From the IMG/VR virus record IMGVR_UViG_3300020034_000042, positions 1 through 39,934 of that record: a stretch of 39,934 bases of DNA; one strand, written 5' to 3'. The notes under the pieces are model-generated. The model made no database searches, was not told where the DNA came from, and worked only from the letters and a program-made list of their open reading frames with translations. Shown one piece after another: positions 34,455 to 39,934 of this stretch. A program made the position numbers and the translations under genes. This DNA is from a virus. Numbering within the stretch: position 1 is the first letter of the stretch; each line of letters starts with the position of its first letter.

Positions 34455-34656
34455 GCCGCTTGTCGATCTTGTTGTGGAGGCTCTTGCGCACCGCTTCCAG
34501 CTCATCGCGGTCGAACCACACCCGGCCGTTCATGGGGTCGCGGTGCTGCGTGATCCGGCCCGCGATGGCCCACCTCTTGATGGTGCGGATCGTCACGCCT
34601 GTGATGGCGGCGGCGGTGCCTCGGTCCACTAGCTGCGACTTCTTGGGGGTATCCAT
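34450..34656 (-). CDS. MerR/excisionase-like HTH protein
   Basis: 68 aa, ATG at 34656. The sequence RGTAAAITGVTIRTIKRWAI, then GRVWFDRDELEAVRKSL, is the HTH_17 / MerR-like winged helix found in excisionases, BldC-like proteins and small phage regulators. It is divergent from the LuxR-type gene across a shared operator. With no integrase in the genome it is more likely a transcription or replication regulator than a recombination directionality factor. Confidence 0.75.
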   Translation of the reverse strand: MDTPKKSQLVDRGTAAAITGVTIRTIKRWAIAGRITQHRDPMNGRVWFDRDELEAVRKSLHNKIDKRP

Positions 34657-34675
34657 GCTCACAGGGTATCCCGGG

Positions 34676-34713
34676 TGTCCACTGTTGACACTTCCGACCC
34701 GGGATGGCACGAT
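34676..34713 (+). promoter_or_regulatory. Class I operator promoter (leaderless)
   Basis: Dyad TGTCCACTGTTGACA (34676-34690) supplies the -35 TTGACA (34685-34690); 17 bp later lies CACGAT (34708-34713). The start codon of the LuxR-type gene is at 34720, exactly where transcription should begin, so its mRNA would have no leader. The dyad also lies 20 bp from the divergent HTH gene start. Confidence 0.7.
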
Positions 34714-34719
34714 CGAACC

Positions 34720-35010
34720 ATGAAGCTGACCCCGAGAGAACACGACACCCTTCGCCTGATGGCCGCCGGGGCATCCCGCCCCTACGCCGGGCGCCTGATG
34801 AACAGCAGCGCGAGCAGCGTTCAGCGCACGCTGTCCGACCTGTACCGCCGGACCAACACCCAGACCACCGTCGAGCTGATCTCCTTCCTGATCACGGTCG
34901 GAGTCCTGAAGCTGGACCTGCGCGACGACTTCCCGGACTGCGTTGTCGAGGGGGCCACCGACGGAACCTTTGACCCGTACTTCGGGCTGGCAGAGAACCG
35001 GACGCCGTGA
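34720..35010 (+). CDS. Small LuxR/GerE-type HTH regulator
   Basis: 96 aa, ATG at 34720 with no ribosome site, as expected for a leaderless mRNA. Residues 1-58 follow the LuxR-type HTH: LTPREHDTLRLMAAGASRPY, GRLMNSSASSVQRTLSDLYR and a TTVELISFL end. There is no receiver or ligand domain; the C-terminal 35 residues are acidic. It probably binds DNA as a dimer. Sitting behind a class I operator, it is a good candidate for the protein that reads the TGTC-N7-GACA family. Confidence 0.75.
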   Translation: MKLTPREHDTLRLMAAGASRPYAGRLMNSSASSVQRTLSDLYRRTNTQTTVELISFLITVGVLKLDLRDDFPDCVVEGATDGTFDPYFGLAENRTP

Positions 35011-35268
35011 ATGAGGACCAAGGAGCAGCGCAAGGCGTGGAGCGACGCCCGCCGGGCCCGCGCCGAGAAGGACCCCGCCATGCGCGACCGCGCGGGACAC
35101 GGGCGCCTGTACACGTACCGGGACCTCGGGTGCCGATGCGAGGAATGCAAGGCGGTGTCGGCCGACTCGGCGCGCAGTTCGTACTGGCATCGCCGGGGCC
35201 GCGTATGCGACTCACCCTCGTGCGTCCGCTGTGTGCTGGGTGGCGCCCCATCCTCGACCGAGTCATGA
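35011..35268 (+). CDS. 85-aa Cys-rich small protein
   Basis: ATG at 35011 follows the TGA of the LuxR-type gene without a gap. The basic N-terminus (RTKEQRKAWSDARRARAEK) leads to GRLYTYRDLGCRCEECKA and a second cluster CDSPSCVRC. The pattern of a Tyr-rich turn plus CxCxxC is shared by many short actinophage proteins and suggests a zinc site. The overlapping frame 35007-35282 is rejected. Confidence 0.65.
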   Translation: MRTKEQRKAWSDARRARAEKDPAMRDRAGHGRLYTYRDLGCRCEECKAVSADSARSSYWHRRGRVCDSPSCVRCVLGGAPSSTES

Positions 35269-35278
35269 AGGAGTGGCA

Positions 35279-35362
35279 GTGAGGTTCAACAAGTACGAGA
35301 AGCGCCTGATCTGGATCGTCGGGATCTTCCTGGCCGTGGTGTGGATTGCGAGCCAGCGATGA
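35279..35362 (+). CDS. 27-aa membrane micro-protein
   Basis: GTG at 35279 after a strong AAGGAG, stop TGA overlapping the next ATG (ATGA). MRFNKYEKRLIWIVGIF continues into one hydrophobic helix ending IASQR. Ribosome site and overlap support it. Function unknown. Confidence 0.5.
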   Translation: MRFNKYEKRLIWIVGIFLAVVWIASQR

Positions 35363-35598
35363 CCGAGTGGGTCGAGAGCAAGGCATACCAGGGTGACCGG
35401 GATCCGAAGGTGAGGTTGATCGTGCACGGCACGGCGGAGAATGGAGATGCGGTGTACATGCAAGTCACCACATCTGTGGTGACGTACGACGTGATCGGCT
35501 CCATCCTGCGAGACGACCTGGCCGCGCAATTCGCTCGGGCGCACCCCACCGTCACGGACGTTCGGCACGAAGTTGCGGTCTGGAGGGACTGGCGATGA
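35359..35598 (+). CDS. 79-aa protein, unknown
   Basis: ATG at 35359, overlapping both neighbours (ATGA at each end). MTEWVESKAYQGDRDPKVRL, then VTYDVIGSILRDDLAAQFAR, an alpha/beta protein ending VAVWRDWR. It is coupled to the helicase gene and may be its partner. No family recognised. Confidence 0.6.
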   Translation: MTEWVESKAYQGDRDPKVRLIVHGTAENGDAVYMQVTTSVVTYDVIGSILRDDLAAQFARAHPTVTDVRHEVAVWRDWR

Positions 35599-37235
35599 CT
35601 GAACTCAAGCTCCGGCCGTACCAACAGGACGCGATCGACGCGGTGTTCGGGGCGTGGTCCGACGGCATGACACGCCCGGCCATCGTGCTGCCGACCGGGG
35701 CCGGGAAGACGGTCGTCTTCTCGCAGCTGGTCAAGGAGTTCTTTCTCCGGCAGAGCAAGCGTGAGACTGCGGTCGGGGATATGGATGGGGCGTCCCGCGT
35801 CATCATCCTGGTGCACCGTGATGAGCTCGCGGACCAGGCCATCGCCAAGCTGCGGTCCATCGCACCGGACCTGAATGTGGGCAAGGTCAAGGCGGACGAC
35901 AACGAGGTAGTCGCGGACGTCATGGTGTGCTCAGTGCAGACGATGGCGGTCTCCCGGCGTCGGGAACTGGTCCAACTGTCCCAACGTGTGTGGGGCGACA
36001 TCGGTCTCATCATCACGGATGAGTGCCACCACGGCTCGGCTGCGTCGTACCAGAAGGTGTACGCGGCGTTCCCCGACGCGCTTCAGCTCGGGGTCACGGC
36101 GACGATGGCCCGCGGCGACGGGAACGGGCTCGGCGACACGTGGGAGGAGGTGGTGTTCAGCCGCTCTCTCCTATGGATGATCAGTAAGGGCTACCTCTCC
36201 GACGTCAAGGCGGTGCGCGTAGACATCGACGGGCTTGACATGGGCGCGGTCCGGGCCAGCCGGGGCGACTACCAGGCCGGCGCGCTGGGTGAGGCGATGG
36301 ATGCGGCGGGAGCGGACAAGGTGATTGCCCGCGCGTACAAGGAGCACGCGGCCGACCGGCAGGGCGTGGTCTTCACCCCGACAGTCGAGACCGCTCACAG
36401 CACAGCGGTCGCTCTGGGTGACGCGGGTATCACGTCAACCGTGATCTCCGGCGAGACCCCGTCGGCCGACCGGCGGCTGATGTTCGACGACTTCCGCACC
36501 GGGCGCACGCAGGTGCTGGTGAACTGCATGGTGCTGACGGAGGGGTTCGACGCGCCGTGGGCATCGTGCGCGGTGATCGCCCGGCCGACGCAGTCGAACC
36601 CGCTCTACATCCAAATGGTGGGCCGGGTGCTGCGGCCCTACCCCGGCAAGACCGAAGCGCTGGTCCTCGACATGGTCGGCGCGTCCTCGAACAAGCTCCG
36701 GACCCTGGTCGACCTTGAGCCCGGCTCCGTGCTCTCCGTGAAGGATGGTGAGCTGCTGGCCGACGCGGTCGTACGAGAGGCTGAGGAAGCCAACCAGGTG
36801 CCCGCTCAGGGCTCCGTGGCGTTCGCCCTGAAGCACAGGGAGCTGGACCTGTTCGCGGCCTCTGAGAAGGCATGGAGCCGCACGCTCAAGGGCGTGCTGT
36901 TCATCGGCTGCGGAGACACGACCGTGTTCCTGTGGCGGGACGACGCGGCGTGGGCGGTCTGCACCATCACCAAGGGCGACGGGCCGAAGTACACGCAGTA
37001 CCGGGGCATGGATCTGTCAGGCGCCATGGCGTGGGGTGAGGCGGTGGCCGAGGACTACGAGACGTTCGGCGTCAGCCGGGGTGCGGCGTGGCGGAAGAAG
37101 AAGCCGTCCGAGAAGGTGGTGGCCCTGGCCGACCGGCTCGGCGTCGCCCATGAGGGCAAGCGGGCCGGGGAAGTGTCCGAGGCGATCGATATCGTGTTCA
37201 AGTCGCGGATGCTCGACCCACATGTCCCCGGATAG
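35595..37235 (+). CDS. SF2 DNA helicase (DEAD/DEAH-like)
   Basis: 546 aa, ATG at 35595. Motif Q-like LRPYQQDAIDAV, motif I LPTGAGKT (32-39), motif Ia LVHRDELADQ, motif II DECHH (about 142-146), motif III TAT, motif V-like EGFDAPWAS and motif VI QMVGRVLRP (about 340) are all present in order. This is the UvrB/RecG-like DEXH group found in many actinophages. The C-terminal 170 residues are a beta-rich extension with a basic RKKKPSEK. It probably unwinds DNA during replication or recombination together with the nuclease encoded downstream. Confidence 0.88.
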   Translation: MTELKLRPYQQDAIDAVFGAWSDGMTRPAIVLPTGAGKTVVFSQLVKEFFLRQSKRETAVGDMDGASRVIILVHRDELADQAIAKLRSIAPDLNVGKVKADDNEVVADVMVCSVQTMAVSRRRELVQLSQRVWGDIGLIITDECHHGSAASYQKVYAAFPDALQLGVTATMARGDGNGLGDTWEEVVFSRSLLWMISKGYLSDVKAVRVDIDGLDMGAVRASRGDYQAGALGEAMDAAGADKVIARAYKEHAADRQGVVFTPTVETAHSTAVALGDAGITSTVISGETPSADRRLMFDDFRTGRTQVLVNCMVLTEGFDAPWASCAVIARPTQSNPLYIQMVGRVLRPYPGKTEALVLDMVGASSNKLRTLVDLEPGSVLSVKDGELLADAVVREAEEANQVPAQGSVAFALKHRELDLFAASEKAWSRTLKGVLFIGCGDTTVFLWRDDAAWAVCTITKGDGPKYTQYRGMDLSGAMAWGEAVAEDYETFGVSRGAAWRKKKPSEKVVALADRLGVAHEGKRAGEVSEAIDIVFKSRMLDPHVPG

Positions 37236-37238
37236 GGC

Positions 37239-37275
37239 TTGACTCGATCGCACCATAGGGTGTCTACTAGAGACA
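37239..37275 (+). promoter_or_regulatory. Class II operator promoter (plus strand)
   Basis: TTGACT (37239-37244), 18-bp spacer starting CGATCGCACCA, then TGTCTACTAGAGACA (37261-37275) covering the likely -10 TCTACT. Same geometry as the three minus-strand copies with a changed spacer middle. It drives the small genes 37295-37594 and probably the nuclease. Confidence 0.75.
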
Positions 37276-37294
37276 TCGAAAGGGGAACACGGAA

Positions 37295-37369
37295 ATGAAG
37301 TTCCTGCACCTGATCGGTTTCTGTTTCTGCGGGCGAATCCGCCCCTGCTCACTCCACGGAGGCAAGTGA
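37295..37369 (+). CDS. 24-aa Cys-containing micro-protein
   Basis: ATG at 37295 after AAGGGG, first gene behind the class II promoter. MKFLHLIGFCFCGRIRPCSL includes CxC and another Cys, ending HGGK. The strong ribosome site of the next gene overlaps its end. It may be a leader peptide or a real micro-protein. Confidence 0.45.
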   Translation: MKFLHLIGFCFCGRIRPCSLHGGK

Positions 37370-37370
37370 A

Positions 37371-37526
37371 ATGGCTGACAAGGTCTACACCCCCGCAATC
37401 GTCGTCACCGACGCAGGTACCGCCAACGGCGAGTCCCGCGTCACCGACACCCAGTCCGGCAACTCGGTAGTCGTCCCCACCACGGTGGCCGGCATCTCGC
37501 AGGGCATTAAGGACGTCAACAAGTGA
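37371..37526 (+). CDS. 51-aa protein, unknown
   Basis: ATG at 37371 with GGAGG 8 nt upstream. MADKVYTPAIVVTDAGTANG continues as a low-charge beta-like chain rich in T, V, S and ends ISQGIKDVNK. It resembles a small strand-rich structural or decoration peptide more than an enzyme. Strong promoter and ribosome site predict high expression. Confidence 0.6.
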   Translation: MADKVYTPAIVVTDAGTANGESRVTDTQSGNSVVVPTTVAGISQGIKDVNK

Positions 37527-37594
37527 TGGGGTGGGGAGTGGTCGCCATCATCGCGATCTTCCTGGTCCTGGTGTCGACGTACAAGAGCAAGTAG
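37526..37594 (+). CDS. 22-aa membrane micro-protein
   Basis: ATG at 37526 shares an A with the upstream TGA. MGWGVVAIIAIFLVLVSTY is one membrane helix followed by KSK. Coupled translation supports it. Function unknown. Confidence 0.45.
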   Translation: MGWGVVAIIAIFLVLVSTYKSK

Positions 37595-37599
37595 AAAGC

Positions 37600-37630
37600 G
37601 AGACGGGCCCCGGTGAAGGGGGCCCGTCTC
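37600..37630 (+). terminator. Hairpin before the nuclease gene
   Basis: Perfect 12-bp stem GAGACGGGCCCC (37600-37611) and complement (37619-37630), loop GGTGAAG. It sits between the micro-genes and the nuclease start at 37650, so it probably reduces transcription into the nuclease. Confidence 0.75.
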
Positions 37631-37649
37631 CTCATCGTAAGGGGAGATC

Positions 37650-39101
37650 ATGGCTTGTGGAACATGCAGGGAGCCGGGGCACACCAAGCGGACGTGCCCG
37701 CAGGAGACCGAATCCGCACCGATCTACACCGGGGACACGCCGGGTCCATGGTTCAACGCAGCGTTCCCCGGCATCTGTGAGAGGGGTGGAGAGGGGTTCG
37801 ACCCGGGCGAGGATGTCCGCGCAGATGGGAAGGGCGGGTATGAGTGCCGCGACTGCGTGACAGACGCTGAGGCTGATGCGCCTGAGCAGTCCGTACCGGT
37901 CATGACCCACGACTGTGACGCGTCCGGTCACCTGCGGTGCAGCAGTTATGCTCCCCCGTCCGCGTGGGAGAAGCCGACAGCGGCGAACGTGAAGCTTCCC
38001 GAGCCGACGGCCGCAGTGACGGCCGACGTGTTCGCCGACTTCTTCAAGGCCCCGGTGTCGGACAAGCCGGCAACCCTGCGCACGGACCGCAATGGGCACC
38101 GCCTGAAGGATCCCGTCCTCGGGGACTTCCGTCGGTACAAGAACGGCAACGTCAAGTCGGTCCGCCGGGTGACCACCTTCAACAAGGCGGTCGAGGACAC
38201 GTCGGGCCTGACCGACTGGCAGAAGGTCAACGTCCTGGTCGGCGCAGCTGCCCGGCCTGAGGTCGCGGCCGACGCTCACGGCAAGACGTGGGACACGCAC
38301 AAGGACGAGTTGAAGGGTCTCGTCAAGATCCTGGAGGAGGCTGCCGGCTCCAAGAAGGCTGCCGACACGGGCACCCTGATCCACAAGCTGTGCGAGCGCT
38401 GGGACAAGGGGGAAGTCACCCTCGACCAGGTGCCCCCGGCGTTCCGCCCGTTCGTGGTCCTGTACCAGGACGCCCTGAAGGCTGCCGGGCTGCGGGCCGT
38501 GACGGGCATGCAGGAGCTGACGACGTTCATCGAGGAATGGGGCGGCGTCTCCGGCTCGTTCGACAACGTGTACGAGCACGTTGCGACCGGCGCCTACTAC
38601 ATCGGCGACATCAAGACCGGCAAGTCGATGGACTACGGGTGGGATCCGATCGAGTGCCAGGAGGCGATCTACGCCCACGGGTACAACCGCTTCGGTACCT
38701 ACAACTGGGACGTCGGGGAGTGGGAGCCCCCGAAGCTGCGCGTGTCGCAGGAGTGGGGCATCGTGATCCACCTGCCCACCAAGGGTGACCACGTCGGGAC
38801 GTGCCGGGCGCTGGCCGCCGACCTTGAGCGGGGATGGGACTACGCGGCCGAATGCGGGTCTGTCCTTGCCCGCCGGTCCCTGCGCCCCAAACCCATCCCA
38901 TTCTCCTCCCTGGCGCCCGCACAGGCGCCTGCCGAGGCGGAACTGTGGGACTGGTCGGTGAAGTTCTCCGGCGTCGCCACGATCGCCGAGGCTGGCACCC
39001 TGTGGCAGGAAGCGAAGGATGCCGGGGTCGACCCGATGGAGCTGAACCGGTTGGTGCAGCTCGCACAGTCGGCACTCCGCAGCGCCGGCGTAACCGGGTA
39101 G
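37650..39101 (+). CDS. RecB/Cas4-like PD-(D/E)XK nuclease with zinc knuckle
   Basis: 483 aa, ATG at 37650 after AAGGGGAG. The N-terminus has CGTCREPGHTKRTCP, a CCHC-like knuckle, and a second Cys/His stretch near residues 65-95. The nuclease core shows DTGTLIHKLCERW (His), GSFDNVYEH (Asp), then YYIGDIKTGKS (D-x-K) and the RecB-type QEAIYAHGY. It is expected to degrade or trim DNA ends in recombination, with the SF2 helicase and the SSB-like protein as partners. It ends just before the operator at 39103. Confidence 0.8.
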   Translation: MACGTCREPGHTKRTCPQETESAPIYTGDTPGPWFNAAFPGICERGGEGFDPGEDVRADGKGGYECRDCVTDAEADAPEQSVPVMTHDCDASGHLRCSSYAPPSAWEKPTAANVKLPEPTAAVTADVFADFFKAPVSDKPATLRTDRNGHRLKDPVLGDFRRYKNGNVKSVRRVTTFNKAVEDTSGLTDWQKVNVLVGAAARPEVAADAHGKTWDTHKDELKGLVKILEEAAGSKKAADTGTLIHKLCERWDKGEVTLDQVPPAFRPFVVLYQDALKAAGLRAVTGMQELTTFIEEWGGVSGSFDNVYEHVATGAYYIGDIKTGKSMDYGWDPIECQEAIYAHGYNRFGTYNWDVGEWEPPKLRVSQEWGIVIHLPTKGDHVGTCRALAADLERGWDYAAECGSVLARRSLRPKPIPFSSLAPAQAPAEAELWDWSVKFSGVATIAEAGTLWQEAKDAGVDPMELNRLVQLAQSALRSAGVTG

Positions 39102-39102
39102 T

Positions 39103-39140
39103 TGTCTACTGTTGACACGGCTCGGCTGACGGCATAGAGT
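39103..39140 (+). promoter_or_regulatory. Strong class I operator promoter of the RNA unit
   Basis: TGTCTACTGTTGACA (39103-39117) supplies TTGACA at 39112-39117, then exactly 17 bp, then TAGAGT (39135-39140), the best actinobacterial -35/-10 pair in the window. The predicted start site is near 39147. No coding gene follows for about 630 bp. Confidence 0.8.
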
Positions 39141-39237
39141 AGGGATTGTTCAACGGAGGAGCGGTTCCCATCCATCGCTCGGGTAGCTTCCGCTCCTCCC
39201 CCAAGATGTCCCGGCCGTGTAGCTCTCGGTCGGGGGT

Positions 39238-39327
39238 TCCGCAGTAGCTCAATGGTAGAGCGCCAGCCGGTAAGGGTGAGTGGGGCGAAAGCCTCCGAGG
39301 CTGAGGGTTCGAATCCCTCTTGCGGAG
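39238..39327 (+). tRNA. tRNA-like domain 1, isotype undetermined
   Basis: Acceptor TCCGCAG pairs with TTGCGGA (39320-39326); the D arm is GCTCAATGGTAGAGC and the T arm is GAGGG-TTCGAAT-CCCTC. The length of 90 nt fits a class II tRNA, with a GGGGC-GAAA-GCCTC arm. The expected anticodon stem CCAGC has no GCTGG partner, and the 7-base loop CGGTAAG would lack U33 (anticodon GTA if taken literally). CCA is not encoded. It may be a degenerate tRNA or a tRNA-shaped RNA domain. Confidence 0.6.
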
Positions 39328-39399
39328 CAAGGGCCACGATGTAATCCAGCACCATCACGGGTTGCACACGTCCCTTTGTGGCGACTGCTTCAGTCGTGG

Positions 39400-39517
39400 C
39401 GCGTGTTGGCGGAGTGGCTTAACGCAATCAGGGAAACCTGATGGGAATGTGAACGGGATTGGTCCAGGTACCGGGCCCCTGACACTGCACCCCGTGGGTT
39501 CGAATCCCACACACGCA
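39400..39517 (+). tRNA. tRNA-like domain 2 with expanded anticodon region
   Basis: Acceptor GCGTGT (39401-39406) pairs with ACACGC (39511-39516); a Leu-type D arm GCGGAGTGGCTTAACGC and the T arm GTGGG-TTCGAAT-CCCAC are intact. The 118-nt length exceeds any normal tRNA by about 30 nt. The anticodon region has ATCAGG-GAAA-CCTGAT, and TCAGGG can also pair with CCCTGA at 39477-39482, leaving a 43-nt loop. No standard anticodon loop is present. Confidence 0.55.
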
Positions 39518-39696
39518 CAGATCTGCGACCCACCGTGAAGGGCAAACGGCTTCTGGCCAACACCCTGGATCGGGCGAGAGATCTGGTGAGGCTAGGCTCA
39601 ACTGGTTGGAAGAGCCCTTGCAGGGAAGTCCATCCCGAACCCAAACCAAACGGACACGGTACGGTCGGTAAGCAGAGTCTGGGCCGATCAAATCCG

Positions 39697-39738
39697 GGGG
39701 ACCGGCCGGGCGCAGAACCACCCAACCGGCCGGGCCCC
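39697..39738 (+). terminator. Terminal hairpin of the RNA unit
   Basis: GGGG (39697-39700) plus CCGGCCGG (39702-39709) pair with CCGGCCGG (39726-39733) plus CCCC (39735-39738), with one A-G mismatch. It lies 36 bp before the SSB-like start and would end the noncoding transcript. Confidence 0.65.
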
Positions 39739-39774
39739 ACCACCCAAGGTATTCACCGAGCAAAGGAATCAAGG

Positions 39775-39934
39775 ATGAGTCAGGACCCGTTCTCGCAGTT
39801 CCTCTCCGGCGGTCTCGTGTCGGCCAAGTTCCCCACCGTGGGCTACGTGGTCGAGGGCACCGTCACCGCAGCCGCCATGAAGCAGCAGTCCGAGTACGAG
39901 GGGGGCGCCCCCAAGTTCTGGTCCGACGGCTCCC
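39775..39934 (+). CDS. SSB-like protein (5' part; continues at position 1)
   Basis: ATG at 39775 with AAGGAATCAAGG upstream begins MSQDPFSQFLSGG. After 39807 the same codons repeat at positions 1 onward, so this and the entry at 1-495 are one gene of 528 bp on the circle. The real N-terminus can be seen only here. See the entry at 1-495 for function. Confidence 0.75.
   Translation, partial: MSQDPFSQFLSGGLVSAKFPTVGYVVEGTVTAAAMKQQSEYEGGAPKFWSDGS
39808..39934. repeat. Terminal direct repeat, right copy
   Basis: Identical to bases 1-127. It marks the point where the contig closes on itself. Confidence 0.95.

Larger units (their letters stand above)
39147..39738 (+). ncRNA. Structured noncoding transcript with two tRNA-like domains
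   Basis: No plausible gene lies between the nuclease stop (39101) and the SSB-like start (39775). From the predicted start the RNA has a perfect 10-bp hairpin (GGAGGAGCGG 39155-39164 with 39190-39199), an 8-bp hairpin (39210-39217 with 39227-39234), tRNA-like domain 1, a small hairpin CGACTG/CAGTCG near 39382-39396, tRNA-like domain 2, and a terminal hairpin. Total about 590 nt. The context resembles phage GOLLD or ROOL RNAs, which lie near tRNAs, but no family match can be claimed from reading alone. Confidence 0.6.

Noticed and set aside
34450-34656. Excisionase gene taken as proof of a temperate, integrating phage
   Set aside because: No tyrosine or serine integrase and no credible attP were found. 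The HTH type is shared by many regulators.
35007-35282. Alternative plus frame of 91 aa overlapping the Cys-rich 85-aa gene
   Set aside because: Its composition is a shadow pattern, while the 35011 frame has a CxCxxC pattern and starts directly after the upstream stop.
39808-39934. 127-bp repeat as genuine direct terminal repeats of the virion DNA
   Set aside because: The length equals a common assembly k-mer and the repeat lies inside a coding gene. Assembly overlap is simpler.

Overview
The window is essentially a whole genome of a tailed double-stranded DNA phage with siphovirus-type structural genes. It very probably infects Streptomyces or a related actinobacterium. The evidence is the high GC content with G/C-rich third codon positions, frequent GTG starts, DUF1360-like and DUF2637-like membrane proteins, and cysteine-rich head-tail connectors. 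The first and last 127 bases are identical, so the contig closes into a 39,807-bp circle; one gene (an SSB-like protein) runs through the junction.

Late genes fill 0.6-23.9 kb and are read on the minus strand, so transcription runs from high to low coordinates. The order is endolysin, membrane protein, small and large terminase, DUF1360-like protein, portal, MuF-like protein, capsid protease, a CxC micro-protein, major capsid protein, a second capsid-like protein, probable major tail protein, cysteine-rich connectors, two tail-assembly chaperones with a predicted -1 frameshift, tape measure, minor tail proteins, three or four fibre-like proteins and a holin. One plus-strand gene (15728-16126) with its own operator-bearing promoter interrupts this block, like a moron.

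The middle (24-34.2 kb, minus) holds tightly overlapping small genes, membrane proteins, a protein combining membrane helices with zinc fingers, a lipoprotein, a Holliday-junction-resolvase-like nuclease, two paralogous 86-87 aa proteins in duplicated cassettes, and a 1347-aa protein that appears to join primase (TOPRIM), SF3 helicase and family A DNA polymerase. The plus-strand part (34.7-39.1 kb) carries a small LuxR-type HTH protein, micro-proteins, an SF2 helicase and a RecB-like nuclease. Together with the SSB-like protein and the fusion polymerase these form a compact replication and recombination set. No integrase was found.

Three features stand out. (1) Seven copies of a 15-bp dyad, TGTCYACTRKWGACA, sit in promoters across the genome and define a phage-wide regulon. 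(2) Two 97-nt elements (16124-16220 and 34358-34454) align without gaps; their long stems differ by paired compensatory changes while their loops are conserved. (3) A noncoding transcription unit of about 590 nt (39147-39738) has a near-consensus promoter, several hairpins, two tRNA-like domains with abnormal anticodon regions, and a terminal hairpin.
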